From CAVSRC01 sp963782045 (lineage in GTDB: Bacteria > Pseudomonadota > Alphaproteobacteria > Rhizobiales > Kaistiaceae): 64,000 nt of DNA. The notes under the pieces were generated by a model. That model made no database searches, was not told where the DNA came from, and worked only from the letters and a program-made list of their open reading frames with translations. Numbering within the stretch: the first letter of the stretch is position 1; the number at the start of each line of letters is the position of its first letter. The stretch spans positions 1 to 64,000 of the forward strand of contig CAWAIR010000010.1 of NCBI GenBank assembly GCA_963782045.1, in the 5' to 3' direction. Positions 7,513-15,902 of the stretch are shown piece after piece. The position numbers were made by a program, and so were the translations under genes.

Positions 7513-8891
7513 AGCCCGATCCGCTGCCTGAGCGCCGCCAGCGGGCGCGCGAACAGGAAGAGCGCCAAGGGAACGTCGCCGCCGACGATCTTCGCCGTGC
7601 CGCGCAGCCCGATGCGCGGCGGCGGCCCGCCGCCGTGCAACTCAGCGGTCAGCCCGTAAGCGAGACCGCCCCCCGGCCGCTCGACCGCGGCATAGCCGAC
7701 ACGTTGCAGCACCGCATCCAGCGGATGCACCGGGTCGATGTCGAGATACATCCGCACCGCCTGCCCGGCCGCGACGTCGATCGCGGTGCCCACCGGCAGC
7801 TCGATGCGCAATTCGACAGCGGAGGGATCGGCGATCTCCATGATGCGCTCGCCGACGCGCACCGGCCGCCCCGCCCAGTCGCGGGTATCGCCGAAGATGG
7901 CGATGCCGGCCCGCCCGGCCCGCACCGTCACCCGCGAAAGCTGCTCCTCGGCGTAGGCGAACTGGGTGCGCCTGAGATCGGCTTCGGCAGCCAGCCCCTC
8001 GACGCGCGCCGCCGCGGTCTGATCGGAGAGCGTGGCCTGCCGCGCCCGCAGCAGCTCCGCCTCGGCGACCGCCAGCGCCTGCCGCGCCACATCGCTGCTC
8101 GCCTGAAGCGATGCCCGGTCGTACTGGACCAACGGATCGTTGACCGATACCGCCTGATTGGGACTGACCACGATGCGTTCGATGACACCGTCGAGCGGTG
8201 CCGAAACCACGACCGGATCCCGCGCCGCGACCTCTGCCGGCGCCAGGGCCGTTCGCGGCACCGGGACGAAGGCGGCGGCGCAGACGAGGGCGAGACCGGC
8301 GGCGAGGACGGGAGCCGGGCGAAACCGGCGGAGCGTCCTGCGGCCGCCAAGGGCGATCAGGGCGTGGCTGTAGGCGCCCGCCAGTTGCTCGGCCAGGATC
8401 AGGTCAACGTCCGCCCAGACGCTCTCGCGCGCCATCCACAGGGCGCCGATCCTGCGTCCCGCGCGGTCCTTGAGCGGCACCCAGGCGACGTTCGGCGCGG
8501 AGAACGCCTCCCAACTGCCGTCGTCGTCGGCTGGCGCAGCGAGCACACGGACACCGGGTTCGCTGGCATCCTTCGCGATTCCCGCGGCAACCCGCTCGAT
8601 CCAGTCGACGAACGGCGCCTTGCGATCGACCGCGCTGACACCCGAGATCGCCCTCACCTTGAACCGCTTGCGGCCGCTGGCGAGGAACAGCGCCGCCTGC
8701 CGGTAGGGCAGCAGCCGACCGGTATCGTTGACAATGACGTAGCCGAGATCGTCCCGCGAGGCGGCGTTGCGCGCCGCCCGCTCCAGATCCAGCATGACCG
8801 CTAGGCGCATCGTTGCGCCGTCCACATCGGGCGGATCGGACTGCTGGCGCAAGTGGAGCCGGCGCTCGGAGCGCGGAGTGACGCTATCCAC
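7509..8891 (-). CDS. HlyD-family adaptor with N-terminal GAF-like domain
   Basis: The product is about 460 aa. Residues ~25-205 resemble a GAF sensor fold, including 'QAALFLASGRKRFKVRAISG' and 'WVPLKDRAGRRIGALWM'. One membrane helix (APVLAAGLALVCAAAFV) follows, then a periplasmic HlyD region: a lipoyl half 'VSAPLDGVIERIVVSPNQAV', a coiled-coil hairpin and the second lipoyl/barrel part. I chose GTG at 8891, which overlaps the stop of the upstream HlyD gene; TTG at 8921 and ATG at 8810 are alternatives. The four-base overlap with the M50-HlyD gene indicates co-translation. The GAF-like part lies on the cytoplasmic side and could sense a ligand to gate export; that is inference. Confidence 0.8.
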   Translation of the reverse strand: MDSVTPRSERRLHLRQQSDPPDVDGATMRLAVMLDLERAARNAASRDDLGYVIVNDTGRLLPYRQAALFLASGRKRFKVRAISGVSAVDRKAPFVDWIERVAAGIAKDASEPGVRVLAAPADDDGSWEAFSAPNVAWVPLKDRAGRRIGALWMARESVWADVDLILAEQLAGAYSHALIALGGRRTLRRFRPAPVLAAGLALVCAAAFVPVPRTALAPAEVAARDPVVVSAPLDGVIERIVVSPNQAVSVNDPLVQYDRASLQASSDVARQALAVAEAELLRARQATLSDQTAAARVEGLAAEADLRRTQFAYAEEQLSRVTVRAGRAGIAIFGDTRDWAGRPVRVGERIMEIADPSAVELRIELPVGTAIDVAAGQAVRMYLDIDPVHPLDAVLQRVGYAAVERPGGGLAYGLTAELHGGGPPPRIGLRGTAKIVGGDVPLALFLFARPLAALRQRIGL

Positions 8892-9738
8892 CGGGTTTGG
8901 CTTCGTCGCCGGCGGCAGCAAAGGTCGCCGTGCCGCTCATGCCGGGAATCAGCCGGGCCGTGTCGCCGGTCAGGCGACCGTAGACGGCAATGGTCTGACT
9001 TCCCGGATCGACGGCCGCGCCGATTGTCTCGACGACGCCATCATAACGCACGTGGGTTTCGTCGACCGCGATGCTGAACCTACTGCCGGGGCGCAGCCAG
9101 GCCAGCCACAACGAGGGAATGACGGCGCGCAGGCGCAAGTCCGCCTCGCCGACAATCTCCAGCAATTGGGTGCCGGCCGTCACGCTCTGATAGACGTTGA
9201 CCGACTTCTTGACCACGCGACCGTCGAATGGCGCCTTCAGGATGCAGCGATCGACCACCACTTGCTGCAGTTTGAGTTCCGCGGCCATCTCCGCCGCCTC
9301 GGCCTCGGCGACAGTCACTTCGATCGCGGCGATCGAATGCAAGTCCGCCAGGCGCCGCTTCTGTCCGGCCTTCTGCGTGGCGAGGTCGAGCTTGACCCGG
9401 ATCGCGTTCAGTTGGGCGTCGAAATAGGCGCAATCGAAAGCGACCAGCGTGTCGCCGGCGGCGAAGCGGTCGCCCTCGCGCAGATCGAGCTTGAGGACGC
9501 GCGCCGAGATCTCGGCCGAGATGACCGTCTGGGACAACGACACGATGAGGCCGCGGGCCGTGTCGCTCTGCGACGTCGTGGCCTCCCCGGCGCCGTCGCC
9601 GAGGCCAGCCTGCGCAGCAGCGGTTCCATGCATGGCGCCGACGAGGGCGCAGGCGGCAAGAAGCGCGCCGGTGCATCCCGCCCATCTCGGAGGCCGGCGT
9701 TTGGCCCATGCAGTCAGACCGCCATGGGCGAACGCCAT
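8884..9738 (-). CDS. Secreted HlyD-type periplasmic adaptor protein
   Basis: The product is about 284 aa from ATG at 9738, which has a G-rich site upstream; an upstream TTG/GTG extension to 9810 adds nothing recognisable. The N-terminus has a basic region followed by 'GALLAACALVGAMHGTAAAQA', a cleavable Sec signal. The mature part has the lipoyl motif halves ('LKLDLREGDRFAAGDTLVAF' and 'CILKAPFDGRVVKKSVNVYQ') around a helical hairpin, then a beta-barrel domain. It is the first gene of a five-gene leftward operon and probably links the inner-membrane HlyD proteins to the TolC-like channel encoded at 2906-4426. Confidence 0.82.
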   Translation of the reverse strand: MAFAHGGLTAWAKRRPPRWAGCTGALLAACALVGAMHGTAAAQAGLGDGAGEATTSQSDTARGLIVSLSQTVISAEISARVLKLDLREGDRFAAGDTLVAFDCAYFDAQLNAIRVKLDLATQKAGQKRRLADLHSIAAIEVTVAEAEAAEMAAELKLQQVVVDRCILKAPFDGRVVKKSVNVYQSVTAGTQLLEIVGEADLRLRAVIPSLWLAWLRPGSRFSIAVDETHVRYDGVVETIGAAVDPGSQTIAVYGRLTGDTARLIPGMSGTATFAAAGDEAKPGG

Positions 9739-9827
9739 GTCGTGATTGCCCCCCGAAAGAAAAACCGGCGCGCCAGCGGCCCATGAAGTGCCAAAGACGC
9801 CAGTTTTCAACCCTTTACGCCTTCAAG

Positions 9828-9833
9828 ATTATA
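9828..9833 (-). promoter_or_regulatory. Candidate -10 box of the export operon
   Basis: On the minus strand the sequence reads CCTATAATCTTG inside the only A/T-rich patch of the gap, about 90 bases before the ATG at 9738. The -10 is a perfect TATAAT. No good TTGACA lies 16-18 bases upstream, so the promoter could be weak, activator-dependent or spurious. Confidence 0.35.
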
Positions 9834-9974
9834 GGTATTCAAACGAACTGACTATCGATATTCGTGAGGCGGTTAACCGGGATTGCGTTCGAAATTCGCG
9901 TGCGATTGCCGCTCCGCGGTCGCCGGGCACGCTGATCGGCATCTGGCACGAGCACTTGCTTTGCGTGGGTGATT

Positions 9975-10061
9975 TGGTGCCCCTGACCCGGGTCGAACGG
10001 GTACGCCCTTTCGGGCAACAGATTTTGAGTTTGTCGCGTCTGCCAGTTCCGCCACAGGGGC
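9975..10061 (-). tRNA. tRNA-Leu (anticodon CAA)
   Basis: The minus-strand sequence folds as a class II tRNA. The acceptor is GCCCCTG/CAGGGGC with discriminator A and an encoded CCA. The D-arm block is GGCGGAACTGGCAGACGC, the anticodon loop is CTCAAAA (anticodon CAA), the long variable arm is GCCC-GAAA-GGGC, and the T-arm is ACCCG-TTCGACC-CGGGT. The anticodon stem ACAAA/TCTGT contains one A-C mismatch at 30-40, which is unusual. Confidence 0.95.
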
Positions 10062-10155
10062 ACGCGCTCGGATATACGGAACGCCCGCGAGGCGGTCAAA
10101 CGCCATTGTCCGGCCCGGCTGGACAGGCGTCACCGCCCCGACTAGACAGGCCGCC

Positions 10156-10740
10156 ATGCTCCGCCGTGTCTACGACTGGACGATGTCGCTCGCCGAACGC
10201 CCCGCCGCCGAGGTATGGCTGGCGGTCATCGCCTTCGTCGAAAGCTCGTTCTTCCTGGTGCCGGCGGATGTTCTTTTCCTGCCCATGGCGCTCGCCCGCC
10301 GCCAGCGCGTCTGGCGCTATGCGCTGATCGCCACGGCAGCATCGGTCGCCGGCGGCGTGCTCGGCTGGTTCATCGGTCATTTCGCCTACGAGGCGGTCGC
10401 CCGGCCGGTGCTGGCCTTCTACGGCAAGCTCGACGCCTTCGAGGTGCTGCGCTCCTCATCCAGCCGCGACGCCATCCTGCTGATGCTGGTCACTTCCGGC
10501 CTCGCCCACCTGCCGCCGATCAAGGTGGTCACCATCCTGTCGGGTGCCGCCGGCGTGAACATCTGGCTGTTCATCGCCTCGGCGATCGTCGCCCGCGGTG
10601 CCCGCTTCCTTGCCCTCGGCTGGCTGCTCCGCCGCTACGGCGAGCCGATCCGGGCCTTCATCGAGCACCGGCTTGGCGCCATTGCCGGCGGCGGCGCCGC
10701 CCTCCTGATCTTGCTCTTTCTGGCGCTGCGCCTGGCATGA
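10156..10740 (+). CDS. YqaA/DedA-family membrane protein
   Basis: The product is 194 aa. It has several hydrophobic segments and the family pattern of a glutamate in 'FVESSFFLVPADVLFLPMAL', glycine-rich 'GGVLGWFIG' and a membrane re-entrant 'GLAHLPPIKVVTILSGAAGV'. DedA/VTT relatives are inner-membrane proteins linked to lipid-carrier flipping and membrane homeostasis; the YqaA branch is poorly characterised. ATG at 10156 follows the tRNA-Leu upstream region. The gene is 77 bases before dsbB on the same strand and may be co-transcribed with it. Confidence 0.8.
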   Translation: MLRRVYDWTMSLAERPAAEVWLAVIAFVESSFFLVPADVLFLPMALARRQRVWRYALIATAASVAGGVLGWFIGHFAYEAVARPVLAFYGKLDAFEVLRSSSSRDAILLMLVTSGLAHLPPIKVVTILSGAAGVNIWLFIASAIVARGARFLALGWLLRRYGEPIRAFIEHRLGAIAGGGAALLILLFLALRLA

Positions 10741-10817
10741 ACGCCATGTTTTCACCGTTTTCATGGTGGCTGCTGCTTGCCGGTCCCACCGCTCTCCGCT
10801 ATCTCCTCTGATCAACC

Positions 10818-11348
10818 ATGTACGCGTCTCTCCTCCGCCGCCCGGATCTCACCGCGGCCTTCGTATTCCTGCTTGCGCTCGCCACCATCCTCGGCGCATG
10901 GGGCTTTCAGCTCATCGGCGGCTATATCCCCTGCGAGCTCTGCTACCAGGAGCGCATTCCCTATTACGTCGGCATCCCGCTGGCGCTGATCGCGCTCGCC
11001 TCGGCCTGGTTCGGCGGTCCGGCCTGGCTGACGCGCACGGCGTTCCTGCTGGCGGCGGTGGTCTTCGCCTGGAGCACCTATCTCGCCGTCTATCATACCG
11101 GCGCCGAATACGGCTGGTGGCCCGGCCCGGTCTCGTGCAGCAGCAGCGGCGGCCCCGCGACGCTGACCACCAACGATCTGCTCGCGCAGATCGCCAAGAC
11201 CAAGGTGGTCCCCTGCACCGAGGTCACCTGGACCTTCTTCGGCCTGTCCTTCGCCGGCTGGAACGCGGTGGTTTCGGTCGTGCTGACGCTCGCCGGCCTC
11301 TACGGCGCCTTGGTCGCCCGCATGCGGGCGCCGGCGACCGCCGGCTAA
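10818..11348 (+). CDS. dsbB: Disulfide bond formation protein, DsbB family
   Basis: The product is 176 aa with four membrane helices. The first periplasmic loop has the redox pair CELC (residues ~38-41). The second loop carries the other pair, C in 'PVSCSSS' and C in 'KVVPCTEV'. DsbB reoxidises DsbA in the periplasm and passes electrons to ubiquinone. Length and motif order are normal for alphaproteobacterial DsbB. No DsbA gene is nearby. Confidence 0.9.
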   Translation: MYASLLRRPDLTAAFVFLLALATILGAWGFQLIGGYIPCELCYQERIPYYVGIPLALIALASAWFGGPAWLTRTAFLLAAVVFAWSTYLAVYHTGAEYGWWPGPVSCSSSGGPATLTTNDLLAQIAKTKVVPCTEVTWTFFGLSFAGWNAVVSVVLTLAGLYGALVARMRAPATAG

Positions 11349-11364
11349 GGTCATCTGCCGCCGA

Positions 11365-12153
11365 TTACGGCCCCGGCGGGCCGGAGGCGTTCTGGCGGGC
11401 GGGATCGCCGCCATAGCGTTCCGTCCTGATCGAGGGGAACGGCACCTCCATGTCGAGCAGCAGCCGCGTGGCGGAATCGACGAAGGCGGTCGAGCCGCAG
11501 ACGTAGCTATGGGCGGGCGCGCCGCCGAAGGCGGCGAGCGTCTCGGCCACCAGATCGGCGCCGATGCGCCCCGTGCGGAACCGCTTCTCCACCGCGTTTT
11601 CCCGCGTCAGCGTGATCATCAGGGAGAAATTGGGGTCATCCTCGGCAAGCTTGATGAGCTCGTCGGGAACGATCAGCTCTTCGCGCGCCCGCGCCGAATA
11701 GATCAGCGCCGCCGGCACCTCGGGCGCCACCGCCGCGCGATGGCGCAGCATCGAAAGCAGCGGCACCACGCCGGAGCCGCCGCCGACCAGCAGCAGCGGC
11801 CCACCGTCCTGGCGCCCCCAGGTGAAATGGCCGCCGATGGGCCCGCGCAGCTCGACCGTGTCGCCGGCGGCCACCACCTCGTGGAAGAACGGCGAGACCT
11901 CGCCCTCCTCCAACTCCTCGATGATCAGCTCGACCGCGGGCGCGTCCGGCGCCGAGCCGACCGAATAGCTGCGCTCGGCCTGGTAGCCGTCCGGCGCCGT
12001 CAGGCGCACGTCGACGTGCTGGCCGGCGCGGAAGCCACGCCAATCCGGCACATCGAGCAGGAAGCTCTTGACGCGCCGCGTCAACGGCCGCACCGCCGTA
12101 ACCGTCGCCTGCTGCCAGGCAAGGCGCCGGCCCGATATCACTGGCTGGTCCAT
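11365..12153 (-). CDS. Ferredoxin/flavin-reductase-type FAD/NAD(P)H oxidoreductase
   Basis: The product is 262 aa from ATG at 12153; this start avoids overlap with the upstream gene. The FAD-binding barrel has the motif RSYSVGS (residues ~60-66), and the NAD(P)H lobe has 'LLLVGGGSGVVPLLSMLRH'. No C-terminal 2Fe-2S cysteine cluster is present. It lies 16 bases downstream of a molybdopterin sulfite-oxidase-like gene, a frequent pairing, so it may donate electrons to or take electrons from that enzyme. The physiological substrate is not evident. Confidence 0.85.
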   Translation of the reverse strand: MDQPVISGRRLAWQQATVTAVRPLTRRVKSFLLDVPDWRGFRAGQHVDVRLTAPDGYQAERSYSVGSAPDAPAVELIIEELEEGEVSPFFHEVVAAGDTVELRGPIGGHFTWGRQDGGPLLLVGGGSGVVPLLSMLRHRAAVAPEVPAALIYSARAREELIVPDELIKLAEDDPNFSLMITLTRENAVEKRFRTGRIGADLVAETLAAFGGAPAHSYVCGSTAFVDSATRLLLDMEVPFPSIRTERYGGDPARQNASGPPGP

Positions 12154-12169
12154 CGATCCGAAACGTCCG

Positions 12170-12778
12170 TCAGTCGCCGGTGAAGCGCTGCTCGCGCCAC
12201 GGGTCACCGTACATGTGATAGCCGCGGAGCTCCCAGAAGCCCGCCTCGTCCCTTTCGGTGAACTGCAAGGCGTTCAGCCACTTGGCCGACTTCCAGAGAT
12301 AGAGGTGTGGCACCAGGAGCCGCGCCGGCCCGCCATGATCCGAGGTGATCGGATAGCCGGCGTAACTCAGCGCCACCATCGCCTGGCCGTCGACGAGATC
12401 CTTCACCGGCACGTTGGTGGTGTAGCCGTCATGGGAATGGGCGAGCACGTAGGCGGTCGGCGGCGTATCGAGGCCGGCGGCCTTGAGGACGTCGTCGAAC
12501 AGCACACCCCGCCACTCGGTATCGAACTTGCTCCATTTGGTGACACAGTGGATGTCGCGCTTGAGGTCGGTCATGGGCAGGGCGTTGAACGCCTCCCAGT
12601 TCCAGCTCTTCACCGGGCGCGGGCCCACCTTGACGGTGAAGGTCCAGTCCGTCGGCTTGACGATCGGCGTCGGCCCTGCCGAAAGCACCGGGAAGCCCTT
12701 TTCCAGATATTGCCCCGGCGGCAGGCGTTTCGCCTCCTCCTCGCTCGGACGGTGCCCGAAGAAGCCTCGCGTGACCAT
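12170..12778 (-). CDS. Molybdopterin-dependent sulfite-oxidase-like oxidoreductase
   Basis: The product is 202 aa, covering just the molybdopterin-binding domain. The Mo-ligating Cys is in 'DIHCVTKWSKFD' (residue ~79). Conserved 'SHDGYTTNVP' and 'HGGPARLLVPHLYLWKSAKW' blocks identify the sulfite oxidase / YuiH-type family. It has no Tat signal and no dimerisation domain, so it is probably cytoplasmic. It is the first gene of a two-gene leftward unit with the flavin reductase. Confidence 0.88.
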   Translation of the reverse strand: MVTRGFFGHRPSEEEAKRLPPGQYLEKGFPVLSAGPTPIVKPTDWTFTVKVGPRPVKSWNWEAFNALPMTDLKRDIHCVTKWSKFDTEWRGVLFDDVLKAAGLDTPPTAYVLAHSHDGYTTNVPVKDLVDGQAMVALSYAGYPITSDHGGPARLLVPHLYLWKSAKWLNALQFTERDEAGFWELRGYHMYGDPWREQRFTGD

Positions 12779-12853
12779 GTCTTTCGCCCCTTCCCGTCTG
12801 TGGCTCGCGGTAGAAGCCCCATAACTGGCATCAATGGCGCCCCGGTCAAGCGG

Positions 12854-13741
12854 CTACGGCCGGTTGCGCAACACCATCGTGCGCCGCGACCAGCCCCTCA
12901 ACTGCTCCTCGCGCAGGAAGGTGAACAGGCCCGAACAGGCCACCAACACCATGCCGGCGAAGGCGATGCCGTCCGGGAACTCGCCGAAGAAGAGCGCGCC
13001 GAGGATGATCGCCCATATGATCTGGCTGTACTGGGTGGGGGTGACGCGGTTGGCCGGGGCAAGCCGGGTCGCCGCCAGCATGAAGATCTGCCCGAATCCG
13101 CCGACGACACCCGCCAGGATGATGAGCGCGACGTCGAGGCGCGTGGGGATGCGGAACACGTGGATCATGAGGACGCCGTTCACCGTGAGCGCCGTCAGGT
13201 AGAGCACCGCCAGCAGGCTCATGCGCTTCTCGGTTGCCCCGATCTTGCGCAGCGTGATGATCGAGATCGAGGCGAAGACGGCGCCCGCCATCGCCGACAG
13301 ATGGCCGAGGTGAAGCGCGTGGAAGCCCGGGCGCACGACCAGCAGCACGCCGACAAAGCCGATCCCCACCGCCAGCCAGCGTCGCCAGCCGACCTTCTCG
13401 CCGAGCACCGGGATCGACAGCATGGTGGCGAACAGCGGCATCAGGAAGAGCAACGAGTAGGCCTCGGCGAACGGGATCGTGGTGAAGGCATAGATGCCGA
13501 AGATGCCTGCGATCGTGCCGCTGATGGCGCGCAGGAAGACGAGACGGGGACGATTGAGGCGGAACACCTCGCGCCAGCGCTCGGATTTCGAGCGGGCGAA
13601 GCCGAAGGTCGAGAACGAGGCCAGCGTGATGAAGAAGGCGATCTCGAAAACCGGCAGCGTGGCGCCGAGCGCCTTGGTGCAGGCATCGGCGCACGAGAAC
13701 AAGGCGTAGGTGAGGAAGGCGAAGAGGACGCCCTTGATCAT
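12854..13741 (-). CDS. DMT-family (EamA) transporter
   Basis: The product is 295 aa with about ten membrane helices in two EamA repeats, including 'FLRAISGTIAGIFGIYAF' and 'TPTQYSQIIWAIILGALFFG', the latter typical of the second EamA domain. Such proteins usually export metabolites or amino acids from the inner membrane. The substrate cannot be read from the sequence. It is followed by a nucleoside hydrolase gene on the same strand, 28 bases upstream in transcription order. Confidence 0.88.
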   Translation of the reverse strand: MIKGVLFAFLTYALFSCADACTKALGATLPVFEIAFFITLASFSTFGFARSKSERWREVFRLNRPRLVFLRAISGTIAGIFGIYAFTTIPFAEAYSLLFLMPLFATMLSIPVLGEKVGWRRWLAVGIGFVGVLLVVRPGFHALHLGHLSAMAGAVFASISIITLRKIGATEKRMSLLAVLYLTALTVNGVLMIHVFRIPTRLDVALIILAGVVGGFGQIFMLAATRLAPANRVTPTQYSQIIWAIILGALFFGEFPDGIAFAGMVLVACSGLFTFLREEQLRGWSRRTMVLRNRP

Positions 13742-13769
13742 GGCAAGCCGGAATCCGAGGGGGCTGTGA

Positions 13770-14711
13770 TCACGGCAGGCGCGCCAGGCGCTCCGTCAAC
13801 AGAGCATAGTAGCCCTCGGCGTCGCCGTCGCGCAGGAACAGCGCATTGGCCGGCCGGTCGGTCACCCGCCACCAGTCGGCCACCGTCATGCCCATGGTGA
13901 GTTCGCTCGTCGTCTCGATGCTGACATTGACCTGACGCCCCTCGAACAGGTCGGGCTTCAGCAGCCAGGCGATGACGCAGGGGTCGTGCAGGGGTGCGCC
14001 GATGCCGCCGTACTTCGTCAGGTCGAAGCGCTCGGAAAACGACAGCAGGCCGGCGACGGCCGCGCCGGCGCGGTTGCCGACGGCCGCGAAGGCCTGCCGC
14101 CGCTCCTCGGTGGTCAGCATCCTGTGGGTGAGATCGAGCGGCGCCACGGTCAGCGGAATGCCGCTGCGGAACACCATGTCGGCCGCGTGCGGATCGACGA
14201 AGATGTTGAACTCGGCGGTCGGCGTGATGTTGCCCACCTCGAAATAGGCGCCGCCCATCATGACGATCTCGGCGATGCGCCCGGCGATCGCCGGCTGCTT
14301 GGTCAGCGCCAGGGCGACGTCGGTGAGCGGCCCCAGCGTGCACAGGGTGATCTCGCCCGCCGGCGCCGCCATCACCGTGTCGACGATGAAATCGACGCCG
14401 TGCTTCTCGGCCAGCGGCACCGTCGGTTCCGGCAGCGCATAGCCGTCGAGCCCGGTGCGCCCGTGAACGTGCTCGGCGGTACGGAGCGGCCGCACCATCG
14501 GCCGCGCCGCGCCGGCATGGACCGGGACGTCGGGGCGGCCGGCCAGCTCGACGATGCGCCGGGCGTTCTTCTCGGTCAGCGCCAGCGGCACGTTGCCGGC
14601 CACAGCGACGACGCCGACCACATCGAAATCCTGCGGTGAGGCCAGCGCCAGCAGGATGGCGACCGCATCGTCCTGTCCGGGATCGGTATCGATGATGATG
14701 CGGCGCGCCAC
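13770..14711 (-). CDS. Nucleoside hydrolase (inosine/uridine-preferring type)
   Basis: The product is 313 aa. The N-terminal signature IIIDTDPGQDDAVAILLAL is the Ca2+/ribose-binding Asp cluster of the IUNH family. Other expected blocks are present: 'ITLCTLGPLTDVALAL', 'MMGGAYFEVGNITPTAEFNI' and a C-terminal 'HDPCVIAWLL' His-Asp pair. It hydrolyses the N-glycosidic bond of nucleosides for salvage. Neighbours in the same direction (aldo/keto reductase upstream, DMT exporter downstream) may share a transcript. Confidence 0.92.
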   Translation of the reverse strand: MARRIIIDTDPGQDDAVAILLALASPQDFDVVGVVAVAGNVPLALTEKNARRIVELAGRPDVPVHAGAARPMVRPLRTAEHVHGRTGLDGYALPEPTVPLAEKHGVDFIVDTVMAAPAGEITLCTLGPLTDVALALTKQPAIAGRIAEIVMMGGAYFEVGNITPTAEFNIFVDPHAADMVFRSGIPLTVAPLDLTHRMLTTEERRQAFAAVGNRAGAAVAGLLSFSERFDLTKYGGIGAPLHDPCVIAWLLKPDLFEGRQVNVSIETTSELTMGMTVADWWRVTDRPANALFLRDGDAEGYYALLTERLARLP

Positions 14712-14728
14712 TGTCCGTCCCCGGTCGC

Positions 14729-15709
14729 TCAGCTATGTCCGCGTATCGGCATGGGCCGATAGGGCCCCTCCAGCGCCGTCAGTTCATCATCCTCGAGCTT
14801 GATTTCGAGCGCGGCGACCGCGTCGTCAAGATGATTCATCTTGCTGGCGCCGATAATCGGGGCTGTAACGCCCGGTCGCGACAGCATCCAGGCGAGCGCG
14901 ATCTGGGCGTTGGGCACCCCGCGCTTCTTGGCGATCGCGGTCACCGCGTCGATGATCGCACGGTCGGCCTCGCTGCGCTCGTAGAGCTGCTTGCCGAACG
15001 CATCCGTCTTGGAACGCACGGTGGCGTCGGAATCCGCGTTCGGACGGGTGACCAGCCCGCGCGCCAGCGGGCTCCACGGGATGAGGCCGATGCCCTCCTT
15101 GCGGCAGAGCGGGATCATCTCGCGCTCCTCCTCGCGGTAGAGCAGGTTGTAGTGGTTCTGCATGGTGACGAAGCGGCTGAAGCCGAGGCGGTCGGAAAGC
15201 GCCAGCATCTGGGCGAACTGCCAAGCGTACATGGACGAGGCGCCGATATAGAGGGCCTTGCCGGCCTTGACCACGTCGGTGAGCGCCTCCAGCGTCTCCT
15301 CCATCGGCGTCACCTTGTCGAAGCGGTGGATCTGGTAGAGGTCGACATAGTCCATGCCGAGGCGCATCAGCGAGGCATCGATGGCGGCCATGATGTGCTT
15401 GCGCGACAAGCCGCGCTGGTTGGGGCTCTCCCCCATGGCGCCATGCACCTTGGTCGCCAGCACGTAGCTGTCGCGCGCCGGGCCGAAGTCCTTGAGCGCC
15501 CGGCCGGTGATCTCCTCGCTGACCCCGATCGAATAGACGTCGGCGGTATCGAAGAAGGTGAAGCCGAGGTCGAAGGCGCGTTTGATGAACGGCCGCGCCT
15601 CGTCCTCCTCCAGCGCCCATTCGCGGCCGGTTTTGACGCCATAGGTCATCATGCCCAGGCAGACGCGCGAGACGGTGACGCCGGTCGAACCAAGTCTTGT
15701 GTATTCCAT
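14729..15709 (-). CDS. Aldo/keto reductase
   Basis: The product is 326 aa with a (beta/alpha)8 AKR fold. The catalytic Asp and Tyr are in 'FFDTADVYSIGVSEE', the Lys in 'YVLATKV' and the His in 'DLYQIHRFD'. The C-terminal NADP(H)-binding 'PIIGASKMNHLDDAV' block is typical of AKR11/12-type enzymes. It reduces carbonyl substrates in the cytoplasm; the specific one is unknown. It lies 17 bases upstream of the nucleoside hydrolase gene and is probably the first gene of a three-gene unit. Confidence 0.92.
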   Translation of the reverse strand: MEYTRLGSTGVTVSRVCLGMMTYGVKTGREWALEEDEARPFIKRAFDLGFTFFDTADVYSIGVSEEITGRALKDFGPARDSYVLATKVHGAMGESPNQRGLSRKHIMAAIDASLMRLGMDYVDLYQIHRFDKVTPMEETLEALTDVVKAGKALYIGASSMYAWQFAQMLALSDRLGFSRFVTMQNHYNLLYREEEREMIPLCRKEGIGLIPWSPLARGLVTRPNADSDATVRSKTDAFGKQLYERSEADRAIIDAVTAIAKKRGVPNAQIALAWMLSRPGVTAPIIGASKMNHLDDAVAALEIKLEDDELTALEGPYRPMPIRGHS

Positions 15710-15828
15710 GACGGATGTCCTGTTGTTCTGGCGGGGCCACGTCGCCGGCGTCGAAATGCTCGAGCACCTGGCCGCGAATGGTCGGGGGGGATGGATCGGT
15801 CAGAAACCGCCAAGCAGTAGACGACAAA

Positions 15829-15857
15829 GCGCCGCCCGGGGCAATCCCGGGCGGCGC
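15829..15857 (-). terminator. Intrinsic terminator after the FeeM/LuxI-like gene
   Basis: A perfect 12-bp stem, GCGCCGCCCGGG with its complement, has a 5-base loop. On the minus strand TTTGTCGTCT follows it, about 45 bases after the stop of the gene at 15903-16661. The U-tract is modest. Confidence 0.6.
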
Positions 15858-15902
15858 CTTCTGCCCCCTGAGGGAGCATTAAGAGCGATAGCGGCTCGCT
15901 TG

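Noticed and set aside
5509..7659. Long open frame (716 codons) opposite the M50-HlyD gene
   Set aside because: It is antisense to a gene with clear motifs and codes for a His/Gln/Arg/Gly-rich product typical of high-GC shadow frames.
9739..9974. A small gene in the gap before the tRNA
   Set aside because: Frames here are short or run through the tRNA; the patch is better explained as a promoter region.
12068..13900. 610-codon rightward frame across the sulfite-oxidase-like and DMT genes
   Set aside because: The product is low-complexity Arg/Glu/His-rich, and both opposing genes have recognised families.
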